The position numbers and the translations under genes were made by a program. From the NCBI GenBank assembly GCA_963823735.1, contig CAWGMO010000002.1, forward strand, positions 744,001 to 808,000: a stretch of DNA of 64,000 bases, in the 5' to 3' direction. The notes beneath the pieces were generated by a model. That model had not been told where the DNA came from, did no database searches, and saw only the letters and a program-made list of their open reading frames with translations. Each line of letters starts with the position of its first letter. The first letter of the stretch is position 1. This document shows positions 7,918 to 15,887 of the stretch, in pieces. Origin of the DNA: Actinoallomurus sp963823735 (GTDB taxonomy: Bacteria > Actinomycetota > Actinomycetes > Streptosporangiales > Streptosporangiaceae).

Positions 7918-8739
7918 GAGGAACTCCCGCGCGCCGCGGAGCCGGGTGGCGAGCCGCGCCTGGGTCATGGCGCAGTCGAGGCGTACGTCGAGCGGGCCGG
8001 GCGGGCCCGTACGGGCGCGAAGGCCCGCCGGGAGCCTGGTCTCGTCGAGGCCGTCACGGCGGGCGATGAGGACTCCCAGGGTGTGGCGGGTGACGGCGTC
8101 CGTGCCGGCGACGTGGTGGATTCCCGCGTATGGGGAGCGGGCGAGTTCCAGCAGCGCCGACGCGAGGTCGGTGACGTGCACCGGGCACCGTACGTCGTCG
8201 GTGAACAGGACACCGTTCGTGGCGCCGGACGCGAGGTCGCGTACGAACCTCTCGTGTTGTGAGTCTCCGTCTCCGATGATGAGCGAGGTACGGGCGATGA
8301 CGGCGGCGGGGTCGAGCGCCTTGATCGCGGTCTCGGCGTCGGCCTTGGCGGAGCCGTACGCGGTGATCGGGTCGGGCGTGCTCGTCTCGTCGTAGGGGCT
8401 CCCCAGGCCGGAGAACACCGCGTCGCTGGACACGTGCACGAGCCGCGCACCGGCCGCCGCGGCGGCCGAGGCGACGTGCACGGCGCCGTCCATGGTGGTC
8501 TCCCGATCGGCCTGGCGGTAGGCCGCATTGATGATCACGGCGGGCCGCACCAACGCGACCAGGGCGGTGACGTCGTCGTGGTGCCTGATGTCGAGGGCTC
8601 GCCGGTCGGCGCCGTCGGCGGCCGGGGGGTTGCTGTGGAACGTCGCCACGACTCGTGCGCCCGCGTGCCGGGCCTGCCGGGTGACCTCCTGCCCGAGGAA
8701 GCCGCTGCCGCCGACCACGAGGAGGTCCACCGCCGTCAC
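7831..8739 (-). CDS. RmlD-like NAD(P)-dependent sugar-nucleotide reductase
   Basis: A 302-residue extended-SDR protein of the dTDP-4-dehydrorhamnose-reductase (RmlD) group. The cofactor loop is VVGGSGFLGQEV (8-19), and the catalytic Tyr128 and Lys132 are in ITAYGSAKAD. A short sugar-binding C-terminal part follows. No other rhamnose-pathway genes are nearby, so it may act on another substrate. The start is GTG 8739, which overlaps the TGA of the upstream GNAT gene as GTGA, showing translational coupling. The last 30 or so residues are Pro/Gly/Glu-rich and lie inside the methyltransferase gene on the other strand. They may reflect loss of an earlier stop codon. Confidence 0.8.
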   Translation of the reverse strand: MTAVDLLVVGGSGFLGQEVTRQARHAGARVVATFHSNPPAADGADRRALDIRHHDDVTALVALVRPAVIINAAYRQADRETTMDGAVHVASAAAAAGARLVHVSSDAVFSGLGSPYDETSTPDPITAYGSAKADAETAIKALDPAAVIARTSLIIGDGDSQHERFVRDLASGATNGVLFTDDVRCPVHVTDLASALLELARSPYAGIHHVAGTDAVTRHTLGVLIARRDGLDETRLPAGLRARTGPPGPLDVRLDCAMTQARLATRLRGAREFLSGPVSGDEPCAGAEPDPVVAQVLGERLA

Positions 8740-9173
8740 GCGGCGCCGGTCAGGGACTTGAACAGGTGCACGTCCGCGTGCCCACCCGGGATGCCCAGCG
8801 TCCGGCCGGTCTCGGCGTAGCCGTGACGCCGGTAGAAGCCCGGTGCCTGGAAGGTGAACGACGAGACGGCGACGCGATCGCAGTGGCGTCGCCGTGCCTC
8901 CGCCTCGGCTTCGCGCAGGAGCCGGCTGCCCCAGCCGTCCCCGCGGCTGTCCTCGCGAACCCACAGCAGCTCGATGCCGCAGAGGCCGCCCCACGTCCAT
9001 GCCGTCAGGCCACCGATGAGGCCGCCCTCATCGTCGGTGGCCCTGACCGAGAACGCGCCTCGCTCGGCCGCCCCTGTGGCGGCCGTGTTGAAGGCGATCA
9101 GTTCCTCGTTCAGCCGGTCTTCGAGCTCGGTGTCGCGCCCGCCGATGGTCAGGGGTGTGTGGTCCGTCGTCAC
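8736..9173 (-). CDS. GNAT-family N-acetyltransferase
   Basis: A 145-residue acetyltransferase. The acetyl-CoA motif A is LLWVREDSRGDGWGSRLL, followed by an alpha helix (EAEAEARRR), motif B with FQAPGFYRRHGYAETGR, and a final strand. It ends FKSLTG. The acceptor is unknown. GTG 9173 gives a usual family length, starting just before TTDHTPLTIGGRD. The frame is open further upstream, but that stretch comes from an AT-richer region without protein-like character. No clear ribosome site precedes it. It is coupled by a 4-bp overlap to the downstream RmlD-like gene. Confidence 0.8.
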   Translation of the reverse strand: MTTDHTPLTIGGRDTELEDRLNEELIAFNTAATGAAERGAFSVRATDDEGGLIGGLTAWTWGGLCGIELLWVREDSRGDGWGSRLLREAEAEARRRHCDRVAVSSFTFQAPGFYRRHGYAETGRTLGIPGGHADVHLFKSLTGAA

Positions 9174-9270
9174 CGCGCGGAGTATGTCAGCCCGCCCGGA
9201 CTCAGAAAACCACTTAAAAAAGAACCGCTGACAAAAGGGGTCATGTACTTCTCCAGCTCGGCGGCCTAAT

Positions 9271-9292
9271 CGGTCGGCATTCAAGCCGACCG
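9271..9292. other. Perfect 8-bp hairpin in intergenic region
   Basis: CGGTCGGC and GCCGACCG are separated by 6 bases. It sits in the 221-bp region between the GNAT gene (minus) and the protease gene (plus), which also holds an A-rich stretch (about 9205-9225). It may be part of the protease promoter region or an old terminator; there is no T-run on the plus strand. The rest of this spacer shows nothing else I can name apart from the repeat at 9186-9203. Confidence 0.4.
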
Positions 9293-9394
9293 GCCGCGTT
9301 TCATCCTCGAAGAAGCCGATATCGGCTCATAGCCGGAACGTTCGGCCGCGGGTTAGCATCACGCTGCCCCACTCAATGGAGAGGACCCCCCGCC

Positions 9395-10236
9395 ATGTAC
9401 AGACGCCTCCTCGGCCTACTCGCCGCCGCGTCCCTCGGCACCGCGACACTGACCGCCGCCGGCATGTCCGCCGCCTCCGCCGCCCCCGCTCGCCCCAAGC
9501 TGGCCGTCGACTACACCGGCATCGTCGCCCTGAGCAACTGCTCCGGCTCGCTCGTACGCACCCCGGACGCCGCCGACAGCGACCCGGCGCTCGTGCTCAC
9601 CAACGGGCACTGCTACGAGGGCGGCATGCCCAGCGCCGGACAGGTCATCACGAACCAGCCGTCGAGCCGTACGTTCAGCCTGCTCGACCCCAGCGGCCAG
9701 GGAACGCTCGGCACCCTGCACGCGACGACGGTGCTGTACTCCACGATGACCGACACCGACGTCACCCTCTACAAGCTCGACACGACGTACGCGGCCATCC
9801 AGCAGACCTACAACACGCCCGCCCTGCAACTGTCGACGACCACCCGACGGCCGGCACCGACCTGCGCGTCGTCTCCGGCTACTGGCGGAAGACGTACTCG
9901 TGCAGCCTGGACGGGTTCGCGTACCAGCTCCACGAGGACCAGTGGACGTGGAAGGACTCGGTCCGCTACACGTCCTCGTGCGACATCATCGGCGGCACGT
10001 CGGGCTCCCCGGTCATCGACGCCGCTTCCGGCAAGGTCATCGCGATCAACAACACGATCAACGAGAACGGCGAAAGCTGCACGCTGAACAACCCGTGCGA
10101 GGTGGACGAGTCGGGCAACGTCACCGTGCGCCCGAACATCGGCTACGCCGAGGAGACCTACATCCTCAGCCCGTGCATCGCCCCGGGAAGCGTCATCGAC
10201 TTCAGCCGGCCCGGCTGCGCCGTCCCGCAGGCCTGA
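9395..10236 (+). pseudogene. Secreted trypsin/V8-like serine protease, frameshifted
   Basis: The frame opening at ATG 9395 encodes a Sec signal peptide (RR at 3-4, hydrophobic core, ASAAPA cleavage region near 31). It is followed by the catalytic His72 in LTNGHCYEGG and Asp122 in TMTDTDVTLYKL. After about residue 147 this frame turns into Arg/Thr/Ser-rich nonsense. The next frame then continues the protease with TAGTDLRVVSGYW, the active-site GGTSGSPVID and Cys pairs, ending at TGA 10236. The switch needs one extra base near 9834: adding a C after the TC there restores a continuous LQLSDDHPTAGTDL. Total length would be about 280 residues, normal for the family. It is either a genuine one-base loss or a sequencing error. 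A strong terminator follows. Confidence 0.85.
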
Positions 10237-10258
10237 CCCTGACCGTCTGAACCACGTC

Positions 10259-10295
10259 CCGTACGGGGCGGCGCACAACGCGCCGCCCCGTACGG
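10259..10295 (+). terminator. Strong hairpin terminator after the protease gene
   Basis: A perfect 16-bp GC-rich stem (CCGTACGGGGCGGCGC and its complement) with a 5-base ACAAC loop, starting 23 bp after the protease stop codon. There is no long T-run, as is usual for actinomycete terminators. Confidence 0.8.
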
Positions 10296-10379
10296 CGTGT
10301 ACCGAGCACCAGGCCCCGTTCTGAGCACAAGAGTGATCGCGGAGGCGCGGACGTCAGCCCGCCCGGACTCGGGGAACGC

Positions 10380-10499
10380 CTAGAAAGGCTCGGTGCCGGA
10401 CTGCAGGCCGGCGTAGCGCCAGCCGATGGCCAGACCGGCAGCGCCGCAGCCGAACAGGAGGGCGGTGATGCGCCGCGCTCCGCGTTTGCCGTTGAGCAT
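10380..10499 (-). CDS. Small single-span membrane protein, 39 residues
   Basis: A short frame from ATG 10499 to TAG 10380. The product has a basic start (MLNGKRGARR), one hydrophobic segment of about 18 residues with GCGAAGLAIGW, and a polar tail ending TEPF. GGAG lies about 9 bases upstream of the ATG. The basic-then-hydrophobic pattern is what a small N-in membrane protein would show, and it fills most of an otherwise empty spacer. I do not recognise a family. It lies downstream of the lipoprotein gene on the same strand (105-bp gap) and could be cotranscribed. It may be chance, since such frames occur often at high GC. Confidence 0.45.
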   Translation of the reverse strand: MLNGKRGARRITALLFGCGAAGLAIGWRYAGLQSGTEPF

Positions 10500-10604
10500 C
10501 GTTTCAACTCCACGTCGAGAGTGTTCGCCTGCGCACAGCCTCATTCGGGCGTGCGACAGCCGTGTGGACTCGAGAATGCGGCCGGATGAAGGAGGCCGGG
10601 CGAG

Positions 10605-11021
10605 TTACTTCTTGTGCCAGCGGGTGCGGGTCTCGCCGCTCTTCTTGCTGCAGACGAGCTTGGTGCCCGTCGTGGAGCTGGCGGTCGCGCCGGACTTGGA
10701 GCAGAACTCTCCGGCGCGTGCCTTGCCGGGGGCTCGGCGCGGGTACCAGCGCGGGTTGGTGTCGCCGCTGCGCTTCAGGCAGCGTGCCCATTCGCCGCCG
10801 GAGGTCTTGCCGACGGCGCCCGCCGGGCGGCAGAACGTGCCGACCCGTACGGTGCCCGACACGGTCATCGACGGCGCGGCGCGGGTCGCGGACGGGCGGG
10901 CCGACATGGCCGACTTCGCGGAGGCGCTGGCGGCGACGGTGGCGGCCTTCTTGGCGCCGCATCCGGTGAGCGCGACTCCGGCGCTCACCGCGACGCTCAC
11001 CAGGGCGAGTGAACGGTTCAT
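10605..11021 (-). CDS. Lipoprotein with two paired-Cys repeats
   Basis: A 138-residue lipoprotein. A signal peptide starting MNRSLALVS ends in the lipobox ALTGC. An Ala/Ser/Lys-rich linker follows, then two copies of a repeat of about 36 residues of the form C-x(4)-G...C-x(4)-SG-x(3)-RW (first about 74-104, second about 107-138, ending TRWHKK). Each repeat probably forms one disulfide, and the very basic C-terminus suggests wall or polyanion binding; this is inference. I chose ATG 11021, with GGGGGGAT just upstream. An in-frame ATG at 11039 has its own near-identical site, and still longer starts overlap the previous gene. The role is unknown. Confidence 0.7.
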   Translation of the reverse strand: MNRSLALVSVAVSAGVALTGCGAKKAATVAASASAKSAMSARPSATRAAPSMTVSGTVRVGTFCRPAGAVGKTSGGEWARCLKRSGDTNPRWYPRRAPGKARAGEFCSKSGATASSTTGTKLVCSKKSGETRTRWHKK

Positions 11022-11055
11022 ATGATCCCCCCGGTTCATATGGTCCCCCGATCGA

Positions 11056-11538
11056 TCAGGGACTGAAGTAGTGCTGCATGCGCACGACGCGTCCACGGTC
11101 GTCGAACCACAGCTCGAACATGTGGGCGCGGTCCAGCAGCGGGTGAAGCCTCTTGCTCAGCCTTCTCAGCTGATCGTTGAGCTGCGCCGGCGTCAGCCGG
11201 ATGCCGCGTACGTAGTCGGTGACACCCTGCTCGACGATCGGCGCGGACGCGCGGATCACCGCACCCGGCGCCAGCGGCAGCGGGACGTAGCGCCCCACCC
11301 CTTCCGGGCGTACGGTCTCCGGGCCGCCGGGCCGCACCTTGCGGGCCGGCGCGAACAGCACCCCGGCCGGGGTGGACCCGGCCTGTACGAGGCCGAACAC
11401 CCGGGCGCGGCCGGCGTACTCCAGACCAGGGCTCGGATCGCGGCCCGCGCCGGACCGCGCCCCCGTCAGGACGAAGCAGGACGCACAGCAGACGAGGGCG
11501 ATCACCCAGCGCGCACGCGCGGTGTACGCAACGCTCAC
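11056..11538 (-). CDS. Exported protein of unknown function, 160 residues
   Basis: The N-terminus MSVAYTARARWVIALV followed by CCASCFVLTG is a signal peptide or membrane anchor. The mature part of about 130 residues is mixed beta/alpha and ends FELWFDDRGRVVRMQHYFSP, which resembles the last strands of small cystatin- or LppX-like beta-sheet proteins. I do not recognise the family. The stop is 34 bp before the lipoprotein start on the same strand, so the two surface proteins probably form an operon. ATG 11538 is the only start that includes the hydrophobic segment. The gap to the upstream ABC exporter gene is 44 bp, so cotranscription with it is possible. Confidence 0.65.
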   Translation of the reverse strand: MSVAYTARARWVIALVCCASCFVLTGARSGAGRDPSPGLEYAGRARVFGLVQAGSTPAGVLFAPARKVRPGGPETVRPEGVGRYVPLPLAPGAVIRASAPIVEQGVTDYVRGIRLTPAQLNDQLRRLSKRLHPLLDRAHMFELWFDDRGRVVRMQHYFSP

Positions 11539-11582
11539 ACCGGGGACCTACCCCCGCCCCGTACGCCTCACTCCCCCCGGGT

Positions 11583-13484
11583 TCAAGCCTGAGGCACGAC
11601 CTCCTGCCGGCCCTCCTGTGTCGCGAACTGGGTCCGGTACAGCTCGGCGTACAGGCCGCCGCCCGCGAGCAGCTCCTCGTGTCGCCCCCGCTCGACGACG
11701 CGCCCGTCGTCGATCACCAGGATCTGGTCGGCCTCACGGATCGTGGAGAGCCGGTGCGCGATGACGATCGAGGTACGGCCCGCGAGCGCGGTCTTCAGCG
11801 CGCGCTGCACCGCCGCCTCGGACTCGGAGTCGAGGTGGGCCGTGGCCTCGTCGAGCACGACCACCGACGGTGCCTTCAGCAGCAGGCGGGCCAGCGCGAG
11901 GCGCTGCTTCTCGCCGCCGGACAGCCGGTAGCCGCGGTCGCCGACCACGGTGTCGAGGCCGTCGGGCATCGCGCTGATGAGGTCCCAGATCTGGGCGGCG
12001 CGCAGCGCCTCGGTGACCTCGTCGTCGGTGGCGCCCGGCCGCGCGTACGCGAGGTTGGCGCGGATCGTGTCGTGGAACAGGTGGGCGTCCTGCGTGACGA
12101 CGCCGACGGCGCCGCGCAGGGACTCAAGCGTCGCGTCGCGTACGTCCTGGCCGCCGACGCGCACCGCCCCGGTGTTCACGTCGTACAGCCGCGAGACGAG
12201 CTGGGTGATCGTGGTCTTGCCCGCGCCGGAGGGACCGACGAGCGCGGTCAGGCCGCCCGGGTCGACGCGGAACGTGACGCCGTGCAGCACCTCCTTGCTC
12301 GGCGCGGTGTCGGTGCGCGCGATCGACTCCAGCGAGGCCAGCGAGACCTCGGCGGCGGCCGGGTAGCGGAAGACGACGTCGTCGAACTCCACGGCGGGCG
12401 CCTCGTCGGCGGCGGGGAGCGGCTTCGCCTCCGGCCGCTCGTCGATCATCGGCTTGAGGTCCAGCACCTCGAAGATCCGGTCGAAGCTGACCAGGGCGGT
12501 CATCACGTCGACGTGCACGTTGGACAGCGCGGTCAGCGGACCGTACATGCGGGTGAGCAGCGCGGTCAGGGCCACGAGCGTGCCGAGCTGGAGGTTGCCG
12601 TTCACGACGAGGGAGCCGCCTACGCCGTACACCATCGCCGTCGCGAGAGCCGCGACGAGCGTCAGCGAGGTGAAGAAGACCCGCCCGTACATGGCGGAGA
12701 TGACGCCGATGTCGCGCACGCGCCGCGCGCGGTCGGAGAACATCGCCGACTCCTCGTCCGGCCGCCCGTACAGCTTGGCGAGCATCGCGCCCGCGACGTT
12801 GAACCGCTCGGTCATCACCGAGCTCATCTCGGCGTCGAGCTGCATCTGCTCCCGGCTGATCTTCTGCAGCCGCCGCCCGACCCACTTCGCCGGGAAGATG
12901 AAGATCGGCAGCAGCACCAGCGCGATGACGGTGACCTGCCAGGACAGGTAGAACATCGTGCCGAGGACCAGGATCAGGCTGATGACGTTCGACACGACCG
13001 AGGACAGCGTCGTCGTGAGGGCACGCTGCGCGCCGATGACGTCGCTGTTGAGCCGGCTGACCAGCGACCCGGTCTGCGCCCGCATGAAGAACGCGACCGG
13101 CATCCGCTGGACGTGACCGAACACCTGCGTGCGCAGGTCGTAGATCAGCCCCTCGCCGATGACCCCGGAGTACCACCGCTGCCCGAGCCCGATGATCGCC
13201 TCCAGGAGCGCCAGGCCCGCGACCGCGAGGGCCAGCGCCATGACCAGGCCGCTCCGATGCTGCTGGACCCCGTCGTCGATGATCGACTTGAGCAGCAGAG
13301 GGTTCGCCACGACGATGACCGCGGCGATGGAGTTCAGAATCAGGAAGAGAACGAGCTCCTTGACGTACGGCCGCGCGTACCCCGCGATGCGGCGTACGGT
13401 GCCCTCCTTCAGACGCTCTCTCGTGACGTCCTTGTCGCGCCGGAACGACATCATCATCATCCAGCTGTTGTCCGGCATCCCCAC
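11583..13484 (-). CDS. ABC exporter, fused permease-ATPase (MsbA/LmrA type)
   Basis: A 633-residue half-transporter. Six membrane spans lie between residues about 42 and 330 (FLILNSIAAVIVVANPLLL, ISLILVLGTMFYL and others). The nucleotide-binding domain has Walker A GPSGAGKTT (417-425), the signature LSGGEKQR (521-528), Walker B VVVLDEATAHLD (541-552, catalytic Glu546) and the H-loop IVIAHRLST. It probably works as a homodimer exporting lipids, peptides or drugs. The substrate is not predictable. The odd start MGMPDNSWMMMMSFRR has several in-frame ATGs; ATG 13484 is the first. It is a single gene without a partner half-transporter. The 225-bp spacer upstream holds the AKR terminator. Confidence 0.92.
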   Translation of the reverse strand: MGMPDNSWMMMMSFRRDKDVTRERLKEGTVRRIAGYARPYVKELVLFLILNSIAAVIVVANPLLLKSIIDDGVQQHRSGLVMALALAVAGLALLEAIIGLGQRWYSGVIGEGLIYDLRTQVFGHVQRMPVAFFMRAQTGSLVSRLNSDVIGAQRALTTTLSSVVSNVISLILVLGTMFYLSWQVTVIALVLLPIFIFPAKWVGRRLQKISREQMQLDAEMSSVMTERFNVAGAMLAKLYGRPDEESAMFSDRARRVRDIGVISAMYGRVFFTSLTLVAALATAMVYGVGGSLVVNGNLQLGTLVALTALLTRMYGPLTALSNVHVDVMTALVSFDRIFEVLDLKPMIDERPEAKPLPAADEAPAVEFDDVVFRYPAAAEVSLASLESIARTDTAPSKEVLHGVTFRVDPGGLTALVGPSGAGKTTITQLVSRLYDVNTGAVRVGGQDVRDATLESLRGAVGVVTQDAHLFHDTIRANLAYARPGATDDEVTEALRAAQIWDLISAMPDGLDTVVGDRGYRLSGGEKQRLALARLLLKAPSVVVLDEATAHLDSESEAAVQRALKTALAGRTSIVIAHRLSTIREADQILVIDDGRVVERGRHEELLAGGGLYAELYRTQFATQEGRQEVVPQA

Positions 13485-13642
13485 CGCGTGCCTCCAGCGA
13501 CTTATCGCGTAATCATGTAAGCGTCGGCGACAACGTATCTGACCCGACCCACATTCCTAGCGTGCGCTCCGGACGCCCGGACGTCACCCGCCGGGAGGCC
13601 CGTACGGCCTCGTCCGCTCGCCCTAGGCCGCAGGAACGACGA

Positions 13643-13670
13643 GGGCCCCGCCCACGATCGGACGGGGCCC
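13643..13670 (-). terminator. Hairpin terminator after the aldo/keto reductase gene
   Basis: GGGCCCCG and CGGGGCCC are separated by 12 bases that can pair a little further. It lies 40 bp downstream of the reductase stop on the minus strand and upstream of the ABC exporter gene, so it insulates the two. Confidence 0.65.
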
Positions 13671-13709
13671 GTCTTCCCCGGCGCGTACGAGACGCGCGGG
13701 GCGCGGCGC

Positions 13710-14540
13710 TCAGGCGCCGAGGTTGAACGTGTCGGGGTCCGGGCCCGTACGGTCGCCGGTCTCCAGTGCGTTGATCGCGCTCATGTCGTCGGCGGTCAGC
13801 TCGAAGCCGAACACGTCGAAGTTCTCCCGGATGCGCGACGGCGTCACCGACTTGGGGATGGCGACGTTGCCCGTCTGCAGGTGCCAGCGCAGGACGACCT
13901 GGGCCGGGGACCTGCCGAGGCGTTCCGCGATGGACGTGACGGCGTCCTCCTTCAGCAGTGTGCCGCCCTGCGCGAGCGGGCTCCACGCCTCGGTGGCGAT
14001 GCCGTGCTCGGCGTGCAGCGCGCGCAGCTTCTGCTGCTGGAAGCCCGGGTGCAGCTCGATCTGGTTCACCGCGGGCACGATGTCGGTCTCGTCGAGCAGC
14101 CGCCGCAGGTGGATGGGCTGGAAGTTCGAGACGCCGATCGCGCGGGCGCGGCCCTCGGCGTACAGCCTCTCCATGGCCCGCCAGGTCTCGACGTAGGCGT
14201 CCTTCGCCGGCAGCGGCCAGTGGATGAGGTACAGGTCGACGTGGTCGAGGCCCAGGTTGTCCAGGCTGCGGTCGAAGGCGCGCAGGGCCGGGTCGTGGCC
14301 CTGGTCGCCGTTCCAGAGTTTCGTCGTCACGAACAGCTCGTCGCGGGACACCCCGGACTCGGCGATGGCCCGGCCGACGCCCTTCTCGTTCTGGTACGCC
14401 GCGGCGGTGTCGACGCTGCGGTAGCCCACCTCGAGCGCGGTGGCGACGGCGGGGGTGACCTCGTCGTCGGGTATCTGCCAGACACCGAAGCCGAGCTGCG
14501 GCATGGCGGCGCCGTTGTTCAGAGTGATGCTGGGAACCAA
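13710..14540 (-). CDS. Aldo/keto reductase (2,5-diketo-D-gluconate reductase type)
   Basis: A 276-residue AKR with the full catalytic tetrad Asp44, Tyr49, Lys74 and His107 (VDTAAAYQNEKGVG, TKLWN, YLIHWPLP). The NADPH-binding loop IPKSVTPSRIRENFDVF is near the C-terminus. The family reduces aldehydes and ketones with NADPH. The start is TTG 14540 (protein MVPSITLNN), because GGAAGGA lies 7 bases upstream and the homologous N-terminus begins there; the frame upstream is open but Arg-rich and lacks family resemblance. It is transcribed alone: a terminator follows and the crotonase gene upstream ends 55 bp away. Confidence 0.9.
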   Translation of the reverse strand: MVPSITLNNGAAMPQLGFGVWQIPDDEVTPAVATALEVGYRSVDTAAAYQNEKGVGRAIAESGVSRDELFVTTKLWNGDQGHDPALRAFDRSLDNLGLDHVDLYLIHWPLPAKDAYVETWRAMERLYAEGRARAIGVSNFQPIHLRRLLDETDIVPAVNQIELHPGFQQQKLRALHAEHGIATEAWSPLAQGGTLLKEDAVTSIAERLGRSPAQVVLRWHLQTGNVAIPKSVTPSRIRENFDVFGFELTADDMSAINALETGDRTGPDPDTFNLGA

Positions 14541-14595
14541 GAGTCGTTCCTTCCGGTGTCGCTGTGCGTTGCTCTTCAGCGGCAACCCGGCTCCC

Positions 14596-15387
14596 CTACC
14601 CCGAATTCCGCGCGCCAGCCGCTTCGAGCTCGGCGAGCAGCGCGACCTGCTCGCGGCGTTCGGCCGCGGCCTGCTCCTCAAGGGTGTTCTCCGGCGCCGC
14701 GCGCAGCAGCCGCTTGGTCGCGGCGGCCGTCGACGGGCGGATCGCGAGGATCGCGCCGACCAGGTCGGCGACCGCGGAGTCGAGCTCGGCCGCGGGCACG
14801 ACCAGCTCGGCGAGACCGAGACGCTCGGCCTCCTCGGCGCGCACCGTACGCGTCGTCAGGCACAGCTCCAGGGCGCGGGAGACGCCGACGATGTCGACGA
14901 GCGGCTTGGTGCCGGATAGGTCCGGCACGATGCCGAGCGCGGGCTCCTTCATGGAGAACTTCACGTCGTCGGCGGCCACCCGAAGGTCGCACGAGAGGGC
15001 CAGCTGGAAGCCGCCGCCGATCGCGTGGCCCTGCACGGCCGCGATGGAGACGATGTCGGGGCGGCGGAGCCAGAGGTAGCCCTTCTGCAGCTCCAGGATG
15101 GCGTCCTCGCCGCCGGCGCCGATGGTGTCCTCGCCGGGGATGCCCTCCGCGCTGAACAGCCGCAGGTCGATCCCTGCCGAGAACGACGGCCCCTCGCCGC
15201 GTACGACGACGACCCGTACGGTGTCGGGCAGCGTCTCGCCGATGCGGGCCAGGGTGTGCCAGGTGCTGAACGTCAGCGCGTTGCGCCGCTCGGGCCGTGC
15301 CAGCGTGATCGTGGCCACGGCGTCGTCGATGTCGAGTCGTAGTCCGGCGCGTTCGAGATCGGCATCGGTGGGCGAGGTGTCCGCCAT
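14596..15387 (-). CDS. Enoyl-CoA hydratase/isomerase (crotonase) family protein
   Basis: A 263-residue crotonase. The first oxyanion-hole strand is FSAGIDL (69-75) and the second is HAIGGGFQLALSCD (121-134). The Glu that acts in true hydratases at the position after GGG-x is Gln128 here, and the second catalytic region reads GIVPDLSGTKPL with an Asp. It may therefore be an isomerase or another CoA-ester enzyme rather than a hydratase. It sits downstream of the Gbn-like and ABC-F genes on the same strand, but a strong hairpin separates it from them. This neighbour order matches Streptomyces as I remember it. Confidence 0.88.
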   Translation of the reverse strand: MADTSPTDADLERAGLRLDIDDAVATITLARPERRNALTFSTWHTLARIGETLPDTVRVVVVRGEGPSFSAGIDLRLFSAEGIPGEDTIGAGGEDAILELQKGYLWLRRPDIVSIAAVQGHAIGGGFQLALSCDLRVAADDVKFSMKEPALGIVPDLSGTKPLVDIVGVSRALELCLTTRTVRAEEAERLGLAELVVPAAELDSAVADLVGAILAIRPSTAAATKRLLRAAPENTLEEQAAAERREQVALLAELEAAGARNSG

Positions 15388-15426
15388 GACGCTCCTTGGG
15401 AGTGCGCGTACCGGCGGAACTTTCCG

Positions 15427-15462
15427 CCGTCGTGCCCGACCTTAACGGGTCGGGCACGACGG
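15427..15462 (-). terminator. Strong hairpin terminator after the Gbn-like gene
   Basis: A perfect 15-bp stem (CCGTCGTGCCCGACC and complement) with a 6-base loop, between the end of the Gbn-like gene and the crotonase start. It should end the ABC-F/Gbn-like transcript. Confidence 0.8.
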
Positions 15463-15548
15463 ACATTCAAACGGTACGGCGCTCGGAGCGGAGGGAAGAG
15501 CAGGGCGTCAGAGTCCGCCGTGAGGCCACCAGGACCGCACGGCGAGGC

Positions 15549-15761
15549 TCACGACTTCTTACCGCGTGTCGCTCCGCCGCGCCCGCGTAGATTCACGCCG
15601 GACTCGGTGAGGATGCGGTGGATGAAGCCGTACGATCTACCGGTTGCGGCAGCCAGGGCGCGGATGCTTTCACCGGAGTCGTAGCGTTTCTTCAACTGCT
15701 CCGCCAACTTGTCTCGCTCGGCACCGGTCACGCGGGTGCCCTTCTTTAGGGTCTCGGCCAC
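15549..15761 (-). CDS. Small helix-turn-helix nucleoid-associated protein, Gbn-like
   Basis: A 70-residue basic protein with a central helix-turn-helix (RYDSGESIRALAAATGRSYG, then FIHRILTESGV). A charged N-terminal helix precedes it, and the Arg/Gly/Lys-rich tail is NLRGRGGATRGKKS. Its size, HTH and position between a crotonase and an ABC-F gene match the Streptomyces nucleoid-associated protein Gbn (SCO1839), reported to bind GATC-containing DNA; this identification is from memory and unverified. I chose GTG 15761 because GGGAGGT is 4 bases upstream. An ATG 16 codons earlier is in frame but adds a stretch unlike the rest. It is probably an abundant chromosome-shaping protein. Confidence 0.78.
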   Translation of the reverse strand: MAETLKKGTRVTGAERDKLAEQLKKRYDSGESIRALAAATGRSYGFIHRILTESGVNLRGRGGATRGKKS

Positions 15762-15887
15762 GAGTACCTCCCGTAGTGATGTGGTGACCGCTGCGTTATC
15801 ACTCGCCATGATCAGACATTCGCGCGCGATCGGCTACCCACTACGCCAGAAAAGATCTGCTTCCTTGCTCAGAGCTTGCGCCGCAGG

